Part shown: positions 56,375 to 64,000 of the stretch, piece by piece | Layout: every line of letters begins with the position of its first letter | Numbering within the stretch: the first letter of the stretch is position 1 | DNA from: Aromatoleum diolicum | Lineage (GTDB): Bacteria > Pseudomonadota > Gammaproteobacteria > Burkholderiales > Rhodocyclaceae | Reading direction: 5' to 3' | NCBI RefSeq assembly: GCF_012910955.1 | Contig: NZ_WTVQ01000003.1 | Span: 1 to 64,000 of the forward strand | Length of the DNA stretch: 64,000 nucleotides | Program-made: the position numbers and the translations under genes | Notes under the pieces: model-generated | Seen by the model: only the letters and a program-made list of their open reading frames with translations | Database searches by the model: none | Told to the model about the DNA's origin: nothing

Positions 56375-56860
56375 TTACCAGAACTTCCACCACCATTTCT
56401 TCTTCTGCATCGTCGTCTTGACCTCATCCGACCACTGCGCGTAGCCCTGCAGGTTTGTCGATTTGGCGAAATGCTGGCCGAAGCGCTTGTCGCTTTCGTT
56501 GATGTGTTTCGTCAGCCACACCTGCAGGAAGTGCAGCAGCTCGAAGCTGATCGCCGCCTGCCCGGTGTCGAGTTTGTCCTGCAGCGCCTTGACCTGGGAG
56601 ATCAGGTCTTCGTGCTGCTGCTTGTGCAGTTCGAAGCCACCGTAGTGGGAGACGCGCATCAGGCTTTCTTCAAGCAGGAAGTGCGTGCGCGTGTATTCGG
56701 CGAGCTGGTCGAGGATTGCGCGGCTGGCCTGGCTGCCCTTGTGGTCGCGGATCGCGGCGTGGAGCTGGTTGAGCAGATCAACCAGGGTGCGGTGTTGTTC
56801 GTCGATCTCCTGGATACCGACGTTGAAGGTGTCGGACCATTCGAACAGGACTGCGCTCAT
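56375..56860 (-). CDS. bacteriohemerythrin
   Basis: A 161-residue four-helix O2-binding protein. All diiron ligands are visible: His in EIDEQHRTL, His and Glu in THFLLEESLM, two His in LHKQQHEDL, His and Asp in TKHINESDKRF. It is longer than typical (about 130) by a C-terminal basic, Trp-rich tail (KKKWWWKFW), which may dock to a membrane or partner. Likely an O2 carrier or sensor for microaerobic life. Confidence 0.93.
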   Translation of the reverse strand: MSAVLFEWSDTFNVGIQEIDEQHRTLVDLLNQLHAAIRDHKGSQASRAILDQLAEYTRTHFLLEESLMRVSHYGGFELHKQQHEDLISQVKALQDKLDTGQAAISFELLHFLQVWLTKHINESDKRFGQHFAKSTNLQGYAQWSDEVKTTMQKKKWWWKFW

Positions 56861-57028
56861 GAAAACTCTCCCGGAGAATCAAGGAATTGTCGTGCGCTAC
56901 GGAGGGGGGCCGTGCTGGCCGCAGGGCTGCTCCGGCGCATAGGCCAATTGATTATGCGCTGCAGGAGTCGAGTTGTCATGCGCGCGGCGTCGGGGGCACG
57001 CGGAGATCGGCCGACATCCCCGCGCCAA

Positions 57029-57811
57029 TCACGGGGAGTCACCGAGCAGGAAGGCGATTGCCTCGCGCCACCAGGTGTCGTCGATGTGCTCGATCCAGTC
57101 GTTATGGTCAGCCGCCTTCACCACTGCGAGTCGTTTGGGGGCCGCCAGCCCGTCATAAAGCGCGGTGCCGAAACGGGCGGGAACGATGCTGTCCCGTTCG
57201 GCGACCATCACCAGAACAGGGCGGTCGAACGACGCCAGGTGGGTCGCGCTGTCGTAGCGGTCGTTCAGCAGCCATTGCACGGGCAGCCATGGATAGTGGA
57301 GCGTGGCAACGTTCGCGAGCCGATCCCATGGCGTGATCAGCAGCAGACCGGCCGTCGCGTCGCGTTGGCTCGCGCTGGCCGCAGCCACCACGCCGGCCCC
57401 GAGTGATTCGCCGATGAGCAGCATGGGCGCATCATAAAGGCGATGGGCGAGCGCGACGGTCTGTTCGGCGTCGGCGACCAGATTCTTTTCGCCGACCGCG
57501 CCGTCGCGCGGACCATAGCCCGGATACTCGGCAAGGATCACCCGCAGCCCCAGCCGTGTGAGCGCGGCGGCGTAGAATTCGCGGTGACCGGCATGCCCGG
57601 CGTTGCCGTGAAAGACGACGGCCGTGCCGCGCACGACGCCGGCCGGTTCCGCCACGAGACCGCGAAAGTCCTGTGGCGTCGGCCAGGCGCGAAGCCGCTC
57701 GGAAGCGATGTCTGCGACGGCGGCCTTGTCAGGGAAGTAGAGCCAACGGTCCTGGAGCATGACGATCCCGGTCAGCATGATCAGGCAGGTGATAGCGAGC
57801 CGCAGCATCAT
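57029..57811 (-). CDS. alpha/beta hydrolase, membrane-anchored
   Basis: A 260-residue serine hydrolase (BEM46/YfhR-like). N-terminal hydrophobic anchor (about 1-20), then AVVFHGNAGHAGHREFY, the nucleophile elbow GESLGAG, the acid Asp in VMVAERDSIVP and the catalytic His in KAADHNDWIEH. The substrate is unknown. It stands alone, 140 bp from the ApnO-like gene. Confidence 0.85.
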   Translation of the reverse strand: MMLRLAITCLIMLTGIVMLQDRWLYFPDKAAVADIASERLRAWPTPQDFRGLVAEPAGVVRGTAVVFHGNAGHAGHREFYAAALTRLGLRVILAEYPGYGPRDGAVGEKNLVADAEQTVALAHRLYDAPMLLIGESLGAGVVAAASASQRDATAGLLLITPWDRLANVATLHYPWLPVQWLLNDRYDSATHLASFDRPVLVMVAERDSIVPARFGTALYDGLAAPKRLAVVKAADHNDWIEHIDDTWWREAIAFLLGDSP

Positions 57812-57889
57812 TTTGCCGAGTTTAGACCTTCAGTGAGCCGCATGCACCGTATGGTTCAGAGTCACACATCAGCTGTGCTTATCGTTGAA

Positions 57890-57914
57890 CCGGGGCCGCT
57901 CAGGACGGCCCCGG
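57890..57914 (-). terminator. hairpin after the ApnO-like gene
   Basis: A 9-bp GC stem (57890-57898 with 57906-57914), loop of seven, lies 37 bases after the ApnO-like stop. No T-run follows, so termination may need Rho. Confidence 0.45.
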
Positions 57915-57951
57915 CGCCTATGGCCCGGCCGCCGGGGCCGGACGAGGGGTT

Positions 57952-58782
57952 TCAGGTAATCCGCGCGATGCTCGCGGCGATCTCTTCGGGTTCGAACACG
58001 CGCTTCCAGTCGGGCTGCATCAGCTGCGCCTTGCCGTAGGTGATCGCCTTGTTGCAGGCGTCCGAGAAGGCGCCGGGCTGTTCTTCGAAGATCACGGCGC
58101 CGAGGATGTTCATGTGGCCGAGCAGGAAGTCGCGCGCGCATTCCTTGGGGATGCCGCCGCGGGTGATGACTTCGTCCATCGCCTCGCGCATGACGGCGAG
58201 CAGCGTGGCGCAGATGGTTTCCGACAGGCCCGGTTCGAGCAGCGCCATCTGTTCGACGGTGACGCGGTGGGCGCGGCCGACCGGGGCGTAGATGGTGCGG
58301 GCGATCTTCTCGCCGAGCTCGAAGGCTTCCGCGGGGCCCTGCATCAGCGCGCTGACGATGTGCTGCGTCGCCTTGACGCCACCGAAGTAGTCCTTCTTCG
58401 CGGCGAGATCGGTCTCGTCGTTGAAGATCGACGGATGGCAGGGATGGGTGACGAAGTAGGTGAGGTCGGGGCGCGCGGGCAGATGGCCGGCGAAGGGCGC
58501 GGCGGCGTCGAGCGCGATCACCATCGTGCCGCTTTCCATCATCGGGCTGAGGCCGGCGGCGATCTTGCCGATGAGGTTGTCGGGCACGGCGAGGATCACG
58601 ACGTCGGCGCCGGGCACGGCTTCCTCGGCGGCCACGCAGGTGACGCCGAGTTCGGTGGCGAGCCGCTGGCGGCCGGCTTCGCCGACTTCGACGTGGCGCA
58701 CCCTGAAGTCCGAGTTCTTGAGGTTGCTCGACAGGCGGAAACCCATCTTTCCGCCGGCGCCGATCAGCGCAATTGTGGTCAT
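57952..58782 (-). CDS. apnO: D-apionate oxidoisomerase-like dehydrogenase (PGDH C-terminal domain)
   Basis: A 276-residue NAD(P)-dependent enzyme. Seen: the Rossmann motif LIGAGGKMG (6-14), AVPDNLIGKIA, and a C-terminal helical domain of the phosphogluconate-dehydrogenase-C type with PVGRAHRVTVEQMALLEPGLSET. Members of this family include D-apionate oxidoisomerase (ApnO), which makes 3-oxo-isoapionate. The start at ATG 58782 has a GGAG upstream; three more in-frame ATGs lie within 18 bp. Divergent from the second GntR gene, whose operator overlaps its promoter. Confidence 0.72.
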   Translation of the reverse strand: MTTIALIGAGGKMGFRLSSNLKNSDFRVRHVEVGEAGRQRLATELGVTCVAAEEAVPGADVVILAVPDNLIGKIAAGLSPMMESGTMVIALDAAAPFAGHLPARPDLTYFVTHPCHPSIFNDETDLAAKKDYFGGVKATQHIVSALMQGPAEAFELGEKIARTIYAPVGRAHRVTVEQMALLEPGLSETICATLLAVMREAMDEVITRGGIPKECARDFLLGHMNILGAVIFEEQPGAFSDACNKAITYGKAQLMQPDWKRVFEPEEIAASIARIT

Positions 58783-59110
58783 TTCATCCATCTCCATCAT
58801 CGGTGTCGGGTGGCAGCCGTCCGGTGACGGGAAGGCTGTCATGTTGTTCTCTGAGAAACTGGTATAATGACATCCTAACGAGACCAGCAAGTCAAGGCCT
58901 GAGACGAAATTTGTGCGCTCGGGAGGCGCTTCGGGGGGCGTGCGAGGTGCGCAGGCGGGAAAACTGGCAGGGGGCGCCGAGTTTCGGGACAATCGCGACG
59001 GCGGCGCGGGCGCGGGCGTGGGGGTGGGCGTGGAGTCGGCGATGCGCGCGGCAAGGAAACGGCAGACTGCGAGGGCGCAGGTGCGTGACAACGATGGGGT
59101 GGGCTCGACG
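58783..59110. other. 328-bp intergenic region between divergent apnO-like and gntR genes
   Basis: It holds a possible minus-strand promoter for the apnO-like gene (TTGACT at 58890-58895, TGTCAT at 58867-58872) and an operator (58858-58879). On the plus strand there is a TATAAT at 58863-58868 without a clear -35. From 58913 the gntR frame stays open, but the encoded Gly/Arg-rich stretch does not resemble a regulator, so it is taken as leader. Confidence 0.5.
58858..58879. promoter_or_regulatory. operator for the second GntR regulator, copy 1
   Basis: Starts ACTGGTATAATGAC and, after a 3-base insert, ends CTAAC. It shares these two blocks with the site upstream of the RuBisCO-like gene and overlaps the predicted -10 of the apnO-like gene, consistent with repression. 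Confidence 0.62.
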
Positions 59111-59860
59111 ATGGGCGGTACGGGAAAAATAGTGAAGCGCAAGCTCTCGAACGAGGTCTTCGACCGGCTCTACGAGCTGATCCGCAGCGGCGATTACCCG
59201 CCGGGCGAATCGCTGCCGTCCGAACGCGAGCTGATGGAAAGCCTCGGCGTCGGACGGCCGGCGATCCGTGAGGCGATGCAGTCGCTGGAGCGCCAGGGGC
59301 TGATTTCGATCCAGCACGGACAGCGACCGAAGGTGCTGCAGCCGACCGCGTCGGGGCTGATCTCGCAGCTCGACCTGACGGCGCGCCACATGCTGATGCA
59401 GTCCCCCGAGTCGCTGGAGCACCTGAAGGAGGCGCGCACCTTCTTCGAGGTCGGCATGGCGCAGCGCGCGGCAGAGCTGGCCGATGCGGCGGATGTCGCG
59501 CGGCTCGCGGCGCTGCTGCAACGACAGCGCAGCGCCCTGAACGAGGATTGCGAGGCCTTCATCGCGGCCGATATGGCTTTTCACCGCGGCATCGCGGCGG
59601 TCACGCGCAATCCGATCTTCACCGCGACGAGCGAGGCGATGCTGGGCTGGCTGGCGCGCTTCCATTCGAAGGTGCTGCACTGGGAAGGCAACGAGCAGAC
59701 GACCTTGACGGAGCACGAGGGGATCCTGCGCGCGATCGAGGCGCATGACCCGGCCGCCGCCGCGCAGCGCATGGCGGATCACCTGCGGCGCGCCCGCGCG
59801 CTGTACCAGTCCGCGGCGAAAGAAGCCGGCGCGCGTGCGGGGGAGTCTCTGCTGACCTGA
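59111..59860 (+). CDS. GntR/FadR-family regulator (NanR-like)
   Basis: A 249-residue regulator. Winged helix (about 10-75) with YPPGESLPSERELMESLGVGRPAIREAMQSLERQG, then the FCD domain with FIAADMAFHRGIAAVTRNP and LTEHEGILRAIEAHD carrying the metal-binding histidines. Resembles NanR more than FadR in the ISIQHGQRP wing. Start is uncertain: ATG 59111 is the first one close to the conserved part. Predicted to repress the apnO-like gene and the kinase/RuBisCO-like operon. Confidence 0.85.
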   Translation: MGGTGKIVKRKLSNEVFDRLYELIRSGDYPPGESLPSERELMESLGVGRPAIREAMQSLERQGLISIQHGQRPKVLQPTASGLISQLDLTARHMLMQSPESLEHLKEARTFFEVGMAQRAAELADAADVARLAALLQRQRSALNEDCEAFIAADMAFHRGIAAVTRNPIFTATSEAMLGWLARFHSKVLHWEGNEQTTLTEHEGILRAIEAHDPAAAAQRMADHLRRARALYQSAAKEAGARAGESLLT

Positions 59861-59867
59861 GCGCCGT

Positions 59868-61220
59868 TCAGCGGCGTCCGTCGCGGATGTTGCCGAAGTA
59901 GGCTTCGCTGCCGATCTGGCCGCCTTTGAGCGCGATCTGCAGGCCGTCGAAGCGGGCTTCCTCGCTGTGCGCGGTGCACAGCGGCGAGCCCGGCGTTTCG
60001 GGCAGCGGCAGGCGCGTCGTCAGCGCGAATACGCCCAACTGCTGCAAGGCGTGGCTGGACGTGTCGCCGCCCGCAATCACGACGCGTTTCAGCGATTCGC
60101 GTTCGATCAGGCGTTTGAGGAGCCCGCCGAGCTGCTGACCGATGCGATGGCGGAAACTTTCATCGCAATCGGCCGCGTCAACGAGGTTCGAGTCCGGTCC
60201 GAGCGCGGTGTACAGCACGACGCTCTGCCCGCGCTTGAGCGCCGCGACGCCGTCGGCGAGGGCCGCGTCGAAGGTCTCGGGGCCATGGATCGTGCTCGCG
60301 AGGCGGCGCGCGTCGAGTGCGATCGCGGCGAAACCGTTGTGCTCGGCCCAGCGGATCTGGCGCGCGGTGACTTCGGAGCAACTGCCGGAGACGACCGCGA
60401 TGCGCTCGACGGCACCGGGCGATGCGAACTCGGCGGAGCCGGGGATCATGCGCTCGGCGATCCATTGCTGGATCAGCGCGTATTCGACGCCGGACGAGCC
60501 GACGACGAAGCTGCCGCCGGGGCGGCGATGGCGCCACAGCTGGCGGCCGACGGCTTTCTGGATCGCGCGGTCGGGCACGTCGAAGAGCAGCACTTCATCC
60601 TTGCCGTCCATCAGGCGCGCGATCGCCGTGTCGGCATCGTCGGCGCCGAGCATCACGTAGTCGGCGAGCGCGATGCGCTTCGTCGTCTGCTTGCCGAGAT
60701 GGAGGGTGAGGTCGGCGTCGTCCATCGGCGTGACCGGATGGCGGCTCATCACCGGGTGGCGGTCGAGGCGGTGCACGACGCCATTGACGGCGGCGAAGTG
60801 GTTGCCGAACACCGTGTAGCGGCGCATCTGCGGCACGCCGACGACGACCGGGGTGACTTTCTGTGCGAAAGCGGCGGCGCCGAGGTCGAGCGCGCGGCCG
60901 ATGCTGCCGACCGTGGGCGCGCTGTCGAAGGTCGAGCACACCTTGTAATGGCACAGCGCGGCGCCGAGGCCCTTGAGCCACGCGAACGCCTCGGGCAGCT
61001 GCGCATCCATCCACGCCGGCGATTCGCTGCGGCTGGTGCCGGCGAGCCCGATCGCGCGGACGTCGGGGAAGCGCGCGCGCTGCGCGTCGTTCGGGCGCTT
61101 CACGAACAGCACGGTCGGCACGCCGTGCATCGCGAGCGATTCCATGACGTCGGTCGAGCCGGTGAGGTCGTCGCCGTAATAGGAAAGCAGCAGGTCGTCG
61201 TTCATCGCGGCGTCACTCAT
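59868..61220 (-). CDS. oiaK: DUF1537 sugar-acid kinase, 3-oxo-isoapionate kinase-like
   Basis: A 450-residue four-carbon-acid-sugar kinase family protein. Seen: N-terminal substrate domain with LSYYGDDLTGSTDVMESL, HYKVCSTFDSAPTVGSIG, and the C-terminal ATP domain with SGSCSEVTARQI and VVIAGGDTSSHAL. The family includes OtnK/DtnK (threonate, erythronate) and OiaK. Its start overlaps the stop of the RuBisCO-like gene (ATGA), and kinase plus RuBisCO-like protein points to OiaK. ATG 61205 is a second in-frame start. Confidence 0.75.
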   Translation of the reverse strand: MSDAAMNDDLLLSYYGDDLTGSTDVMESLAMHGVPTVLFVKRPNDAQRARFPDVRAIGLAGTSRSESPAWMDAQLPEAFAWLKGLGAALCHYKVCSTFDSAPTVGSIGRALDLGAAAFAQKVTPVVVGVPQMRRYTVFGNHFAAVNGVVHRLDRHPVMSRHPVTPMDDADLTLHLGKQTTKRIALADYVMLGADDADTAIARLMDGKDEVLLFDVPDRAIQKAVGRQLWRHRRPGGSFVVGSSGVEYALIQQWIAERMIPGSAEFASPGAVERIAVVSGSCSEVTARQIRWAEHNGFAAIALDARRLASTIHGPETFDAALADGVAALKRGQSVVLYTALGPDSNLVDAADCDESFRHRIGQQLGGLLKRLIERESLKRVVIAGGDTSSHALQQLGVFALTTRLPLPETPGSPLCTAHSEEARFDGLQIALKGGQIGSEAYFGNIRDGRR

Positions 61221-62488
61221 TTGCGGAAGGTGCGGATCGCCTGGGCGAGTTCGGGGTGGCGTTCGGCATGCACGTCGAGCGGCACGCCCAGCGCAGCCGC
61301 TTCCCACGCCTGGCGCAGGCTCGCGATGCCGCCGGCGACGCCGCCCGGGTGGGCGAAAATGCCGCCGCCACAGCAGTAGATGAGGTCCGTGTTGCCGAGC
61401 GCGGCGTAGGTGTCGGCGGCCTGTTCGGCGCTCTGCGCGGACGAGAACACCGGCATCACCGTGCAGCCGGGCTTGGGGGCGGCGAACATTGGCGTCTGGC
61501 ATTCGCGCGCGGAGGCGATCACCGAATCGTCGGGCTCGCTGAACTTGTTGCGCAGGCCGTTCACGTGCAGATGATCGACACCGGCGAGTCGCCATAGCTT
61601 CTGGTAGGCGATATAGCTGATGCCGATGTGTGGCGAGCGGCTGAAGAGTCCCCAGCCGGCGCGGTGGCCGTGGATCGGCACTTCGCTGTGACTGCGCAGT
61701 GCGGCGACGCCCGGCAGGCCGACGGCGTTCAGGGTCGCCATCACGCAGCTGCCGCCGGCGGCGACGACGTAGTCGTGGTGGCGGCGCATCTCGTCGATCT
61801 CGCCGGTGATGTTGAAGGCGTACATCGCCTTCTTGCCGCTGCGCTCGGCGTGCTCGTTGATGACGCGCATCACCGCGTCGACGCGTTCAGTGAGCGGATT
61901 GTGCGGGCCGTTGGCCTGCAATTCGTCGTCCTTGATGAAGTCGATGCCGGCCTCGACGAGCTCACGCACCAGCCCCGCGGTCTGCGCGGGAGAGAGACCG
62001 ACGCTGGGCTTGATGATGGTGCCGATCAGCGGGCCGCTGGCGACGCCGACCAGCTCGCGCGTGCCGCTGATGCCGAACTGCGGCCCGCGGTACGCGTCGG
62101 CGAAGGCCGGCGGCAGGGTCAGGTCGAGCAGGCGCAGGCCGGAGAACTCGCGCAGCTCGAAGAGGTTGCCGGCGACGGTCGCGAGCAGGTTCGGCAGCGA
62201 GGGGCCGAGGTTTGCGAGCGGCCACGACAGCACGACCTCGGCGCGGCGGAAACGGGCGGACCCGCGCATGTCGGCCGGCAGCGGGCGGATCGGCAGCGAG
62301 GGGTCGGCGACGTCATCGAGTTCGACGATGCTTTCGACACGCGCGCCATGCGCCGCGCGCAGCTCGTCGGTCTCGTTCGCAAGGCGCGTGAAGGTGCCCG
62401 ACGACTGCTCGCCGGCCATCACTTCGGCCGCCATCGCGACCGGGAAGGGGGTTTCGATCCAGTACTTCGCGTAGATGCGCTCGGTCAT
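61217..62488 (-). CDS. RuBisCO-like protein (form IV), 3-oxo-isoapionate-4-phosphate-processing type
   Basis: A 423-residue RuBisCO large-chain homologue. Seen: an N-terminal alpha/beta domain, then the barrel with GTIIKPSVGL, the metal/carbamate motif DFIKDDE (Lys, Asp, Glu kept), GHRAGWGLFSRSPHIG and CCGGGIFAHPGG (phosphate site). Loop 6 reads HVNGLRNKFSEPDD and differs from carboxylating RuBisCO, so CO2 fixation is unlikely. Known enzymes next to OiaK either decarboxylate 3-oxo-isoapionate 4-phosphate or split it to 3-phosphoglycerate and glycolate; I cannot tell which. Start ATG 62488, GGAG upstream. Confidence 0.8.
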   Translation of the reverse strand: MTERIYAKYWIETPFPVAMAAEVMAGEQSSGTFTRLANETDELRAAHGARVESIVELDDVADPSLPIRPLPADMRGSARFRRAEVVLSWPLANLGPSLPNLLATVAGNLFELREFSGLRLLDLTLPPAFADAYRGPQFGISGTRELVGVASGPLIGTIIKPSVGLSPAQTAGLVRELVEAGIDFIKDDELQANGPHNPLTERVDAVMRVINEHAERSGKKAMYAFNITGEIDEMRRHHDYVVAAGGSCVMATLNAVGLPGVAALRSHSEVPIHGHRAGWGLFSRSPHIGISYIAYQKLWRLAGVDHLHVNGLRNKFSEPDDSVIASARECQTPMFAAPKPGCTVMPVFSSAQSAEQAADTYAALGNTDLIYCCGGGIFAHPGGVAGGIASLRQAWEAAALGVPLDVHAERHPELAQAIRTFRK

Positions 62489-62523
62489 GAAGAGGGTCTC
62501 CGTTACCACCGGGGCGGGTTAAG

Positions 62524-62552
62524 TGGTATAGATGTTAGGTCATCATACCAGT
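62524..62552. promoter_or_regulatory. operator for the second GntR regulator, copy 2
   Basis: The minus strand reads ACTGGTATGATGACCTAAC (62534-62552). TGGTATAGATG (62524-62534) and CATCATACCA (62541-62550) form an inverted repeat. It lies 36 bp upstream of the RuBisCO-like gene and shares its core with the site at 58858. Confidence 0.68.
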
Positions 62553-62626
62553 AAAGGGAAGCGGTCTTTTGCGCCTGCCCGTCTCGGCCGGTACGACTCG
62601 AGCGGGTGAAGAAATCGCGCGGAAAC

Positions 62627-62673
62627 GAAAAGGGCCGGTATCTGAAAGGTCTGGAGAGCGGCGATACCGGCCC
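62627..62673 (-). terminator. terminator of the GapN-like gene
   Basis: GGGCCGGTA (62632-62640) and TACCGGCCC (62665-62673) form a 9-bp stem with a long 24-base loop, followed on the minus strand by TTTTCGTTT. It lies 22 bases after the aldehyde dehydrogenase stop. Confidence 0.7.
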
Positions 62674-62695
62674 GGAGAGGAAGCGCTAGCGCGTC

Positions 62696-64000
62696 TTACA
62701 GGATGAAACGCGTATTGACGAAGTTCGACTTGTTGCCGAGCACGATGCTGTCGAGGAGCTTCTTCGACGCCGGGCTCTGCTTCGCCGCGACCATCGTGCG
62801 GATCGAGAACGAGCGCAGCGCGTCATGCACCGACAGCGTCCCCTCGGCCGAATCCTTGCGCCCGGCGAAGGGGAACACGTCGGGGCTGCGCTGGCATTGC
62901 GCGTTGAGGTTCACGCGGCACACCTGGTTCACCAGCGGATCGACGAGGTTCGCGATCTGGTCCGGATTGGTGCCGAAGATCGACACCTGCTGACCGTGAT
63001 TCGAGGTGATCACGTACTCCAGCGCGGTCTCGATGTCCTCGAAGGGCGCGACCGGCACCACCGGGCCGAACTGCTCCTCGCGGTAGAGCTTCATGCCGTC
63101 CTTCACCGGGAACACCACCGCCGGGAAGAACAGCGTCTCGACCGAGGCGCCGCCGTTCTCGTTGAGCACCTTGGCACCCTTGGCGACGGCATCGCTGATG
63201 CATTCGTCCATGTAGGCGACCTTCGCCATCTCGGGTAGCGGCGTGAGCGTCACGCCCTTTTCCCACGGCATGCCGATCTTGAGTTTGCCGATCTCCTCGC
63301 AGAAACGGCGCAGGAACTGGTCGGCGATCGCCTGATGCACCAGGATCATCTTGATCGCGGTGCAGCGCTGGCCGTTGAAGGACAGCGACCCCGCGATGCA
63401 CTCCTTGACGGTGAGTTCGATGTCGGCATCCGGCAGGATGATCGCCGCGTTCTTCGCCTCCAGCCCCAGCACCGCGCGCAGGCGGTTGGTCTTCGGGTGC
63501 GCCTTCTTCAACTGGTCGGCGACCTTGCTGGTGCCGATCAGCGCCAGCACGTTCACCTTGCCCGAACTCATGATGTGCGGCACGACCACGTGGCCCTGGC
63601 CATACACGATGTTGATCACGCCCGCCGGGAAGGCACTGCGGAACGCCTCCAGCATCGGGTAATACAGCAGCACGCCGAAGCGCGGCGGCTTGAACAGCAC
63701 CACGTTGCCCATGATCAGCGCCGGGATCAGCGTGCAGAAGGTCTCGTTCATCGGGTAGTTGTACGGCCCCATGCACAACACGATCCCGAGCGGCGAGCGG
63801 CGGATCTGCGCGATCGTGCCGTCGACGATCTGGAAGCGCGAGTTCGCGTTGTCGAGGTTCTTCAACTCGGCGATGGTCGCCTTGATGTAGTCGATCGTGC
63901 GGTCGAACTCCTTCTCGGAGTCCGCGAGGCTCTTGCCGATCTCCCACATGATCAGGTTCACGATCTCGTGCCGGCGCGCGACGATCTGGTTGGTGAAGTT
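62696..64000 (-). CDS. GapN-like aldehyde dehydrogenase, 5' end outside the window
   Basis: At least 434 residues of an ALDH; the frame runs unbroken to the window edge (visible start NFTNQIVARRHEI), so the N-terminus is missing. Seen: GPYNYPMNETFCTLIPAL, GTSKVADQL, and catalytic Cys in FNGQRCTAIKMILV, the motif of non-phosphorylating glyceraldehyde-3-phosphate dehydrogenases. The usual ELGGK catalytic-Glu motif reads GLEAKN, a clear deviation. It is on the same strand and upstream of the RuBisCO-like operon, separated by a terminator. Confidence 0.82.
   Translation of the reverse strand, partial: NFTNQIVARRHEIVNLIMWEIGKSLADSEKEFDRTIDYIKATIAELKNLDNANSRFQIVDGTIAQIRRSPLGIVLCMGPYNYPMNETFCTLIPALIMGNVVLFKPPRFGVLLYYPMLEAFRSAFPAGVINIVYGQGHVVVPHIMSSGKVNVLALIGTSKVADQLKKAHPKTNRLRAVLGLEAKNAAIILPDADIELTVKECIAGSLSFNGQRCTAIKMILVHQAIADQFLRRFCEEIGKLKIGMPWEKGVTLTPLPEMAKVAYMDECISDAVAKGAKVLNENGGASVETLFFPAVVFPVKDGMKLYREEQFGPVVPVAPFEDIETALEYVITSNHGQQVSIFGTNPDQIANLVDPLVNQVCRVNLNAQCQRSPDVFPFAGRKDSAEGTLSVHDALRSFSIRTMVAAKQSPASKKLLDSIVLGNKSNFVNTRFIL

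Noticed and set aside
58913-59110. N-terminal extension of the second GntR regulator
   Set aside because: The frame is open, but its Gly/Ala/Arg-rich translation is unlike GntR proteins and contains no good ribosome site; the ATG at 59111 was preferred.
59967-61379. A 470-codon plus-strand open frame opposite the kinase
   Set aside because: Ala/Arg/Glu-rich translation without motifs; the kinase on the other strand is well supported.
61217-62488. True CO2-fixing RuBisCO
   Set aside because: Loop 6 and several active-site segments differ from carboxylating forms, no small subunit or phosphoribulokinase is present, and the context is a sugar-acid pathway.

Overview
The window is about 64 kb of GC-rich, densely packed bacterial chromosome. 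Gene content and order (an rRNA operon followed by a ubiH-family gene, ntrBC next to glnA, coaX/birA, zapD/yacG/coaE, ispE-lolB-TPR, pth/ychF, ftsY-ftsEX, DUF4124, DUF2789) point to a Betaproteobacterium, most likely of the Rhodocyclales (Azoarcus/Aromatoleum/Thauera type). This placement is inferred from gene families, not from a search. I saw no CRISPR array, transposase, integrase or prophage gene.

Layout. 1-0.12 kb: the 3' end of a 5S rRNA and the rRNA operon terminator. 0.3-7.3 kb: a UbiH-family monooxygenase, DsbC, MltA, a 40-residue membrane miniprotein, a DUF815 ATPase, a Nudix-ThiE fusion, then yacG, zapD and coaE. 7.3-11 kb: a SPOR protein, an orphan TrpB2-type enzyme, coaX and birA. 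11-16 kb: the nitrogen-control block ntrC, ntrB, DUF4124 and glnA; glnA has a sigma-54 promoter and an upstream NtrC-like site. 16-23 kb: a cation-efflux protein, rhodanese, nadA, an EEP phosphodiesterase with clsB, DUF2789, an SDR and gluQRS. 23.2-30.7 kb: a membrane-glycosylation block of two GT39-like transferases, a sialidase-like protein, a ChbG/HpnK deacetylase, a GT2 and a GtrA flippase. 30.8-38.5 kb: housekeeping genes ychF, pth, L25, prs, tRNA-Gln, ispE, lolB, a TPR protein and mutM. 38.7-47.6 kb: a dynamin-like GTPase, a ferredoxin, coaD, rsmD, two M16 peptidases and ftsY-ftsE-ftsX. A lone radical SAM/SPASM enzyme follows.

From 48.9 kb the window becomes accessory metabolism. A first GntR/FadR regulator is divergent from an operon of SDR, aldehyde dehydrogenase and tartrate/D-malate-type dehydrogenase. 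Next come a periplasmic di-haem cytochrome, a ketopantoate-reductase-like protein, and two diiron oxygen-binding proteins (an ODP-type metallo-beta-lactamase fold and a bacteriohemerythrin). The last part (57.9-62.5 kb) holds an ApnO-like dehydrogenase, a second GntR/FadR regulator, a DUF1537 kinase and a RuBisCO-like protein. Known family chemistry makes this a good match for D-apionate (apiose) breakdown. A GapN-like aldehyde dehydrogenase runs off the right edge.

Both FadR-type regulators have matching inverted or direct repeats in the intergenic regions they are expected to control, so operators and targets can be proposed from the sequence alone.
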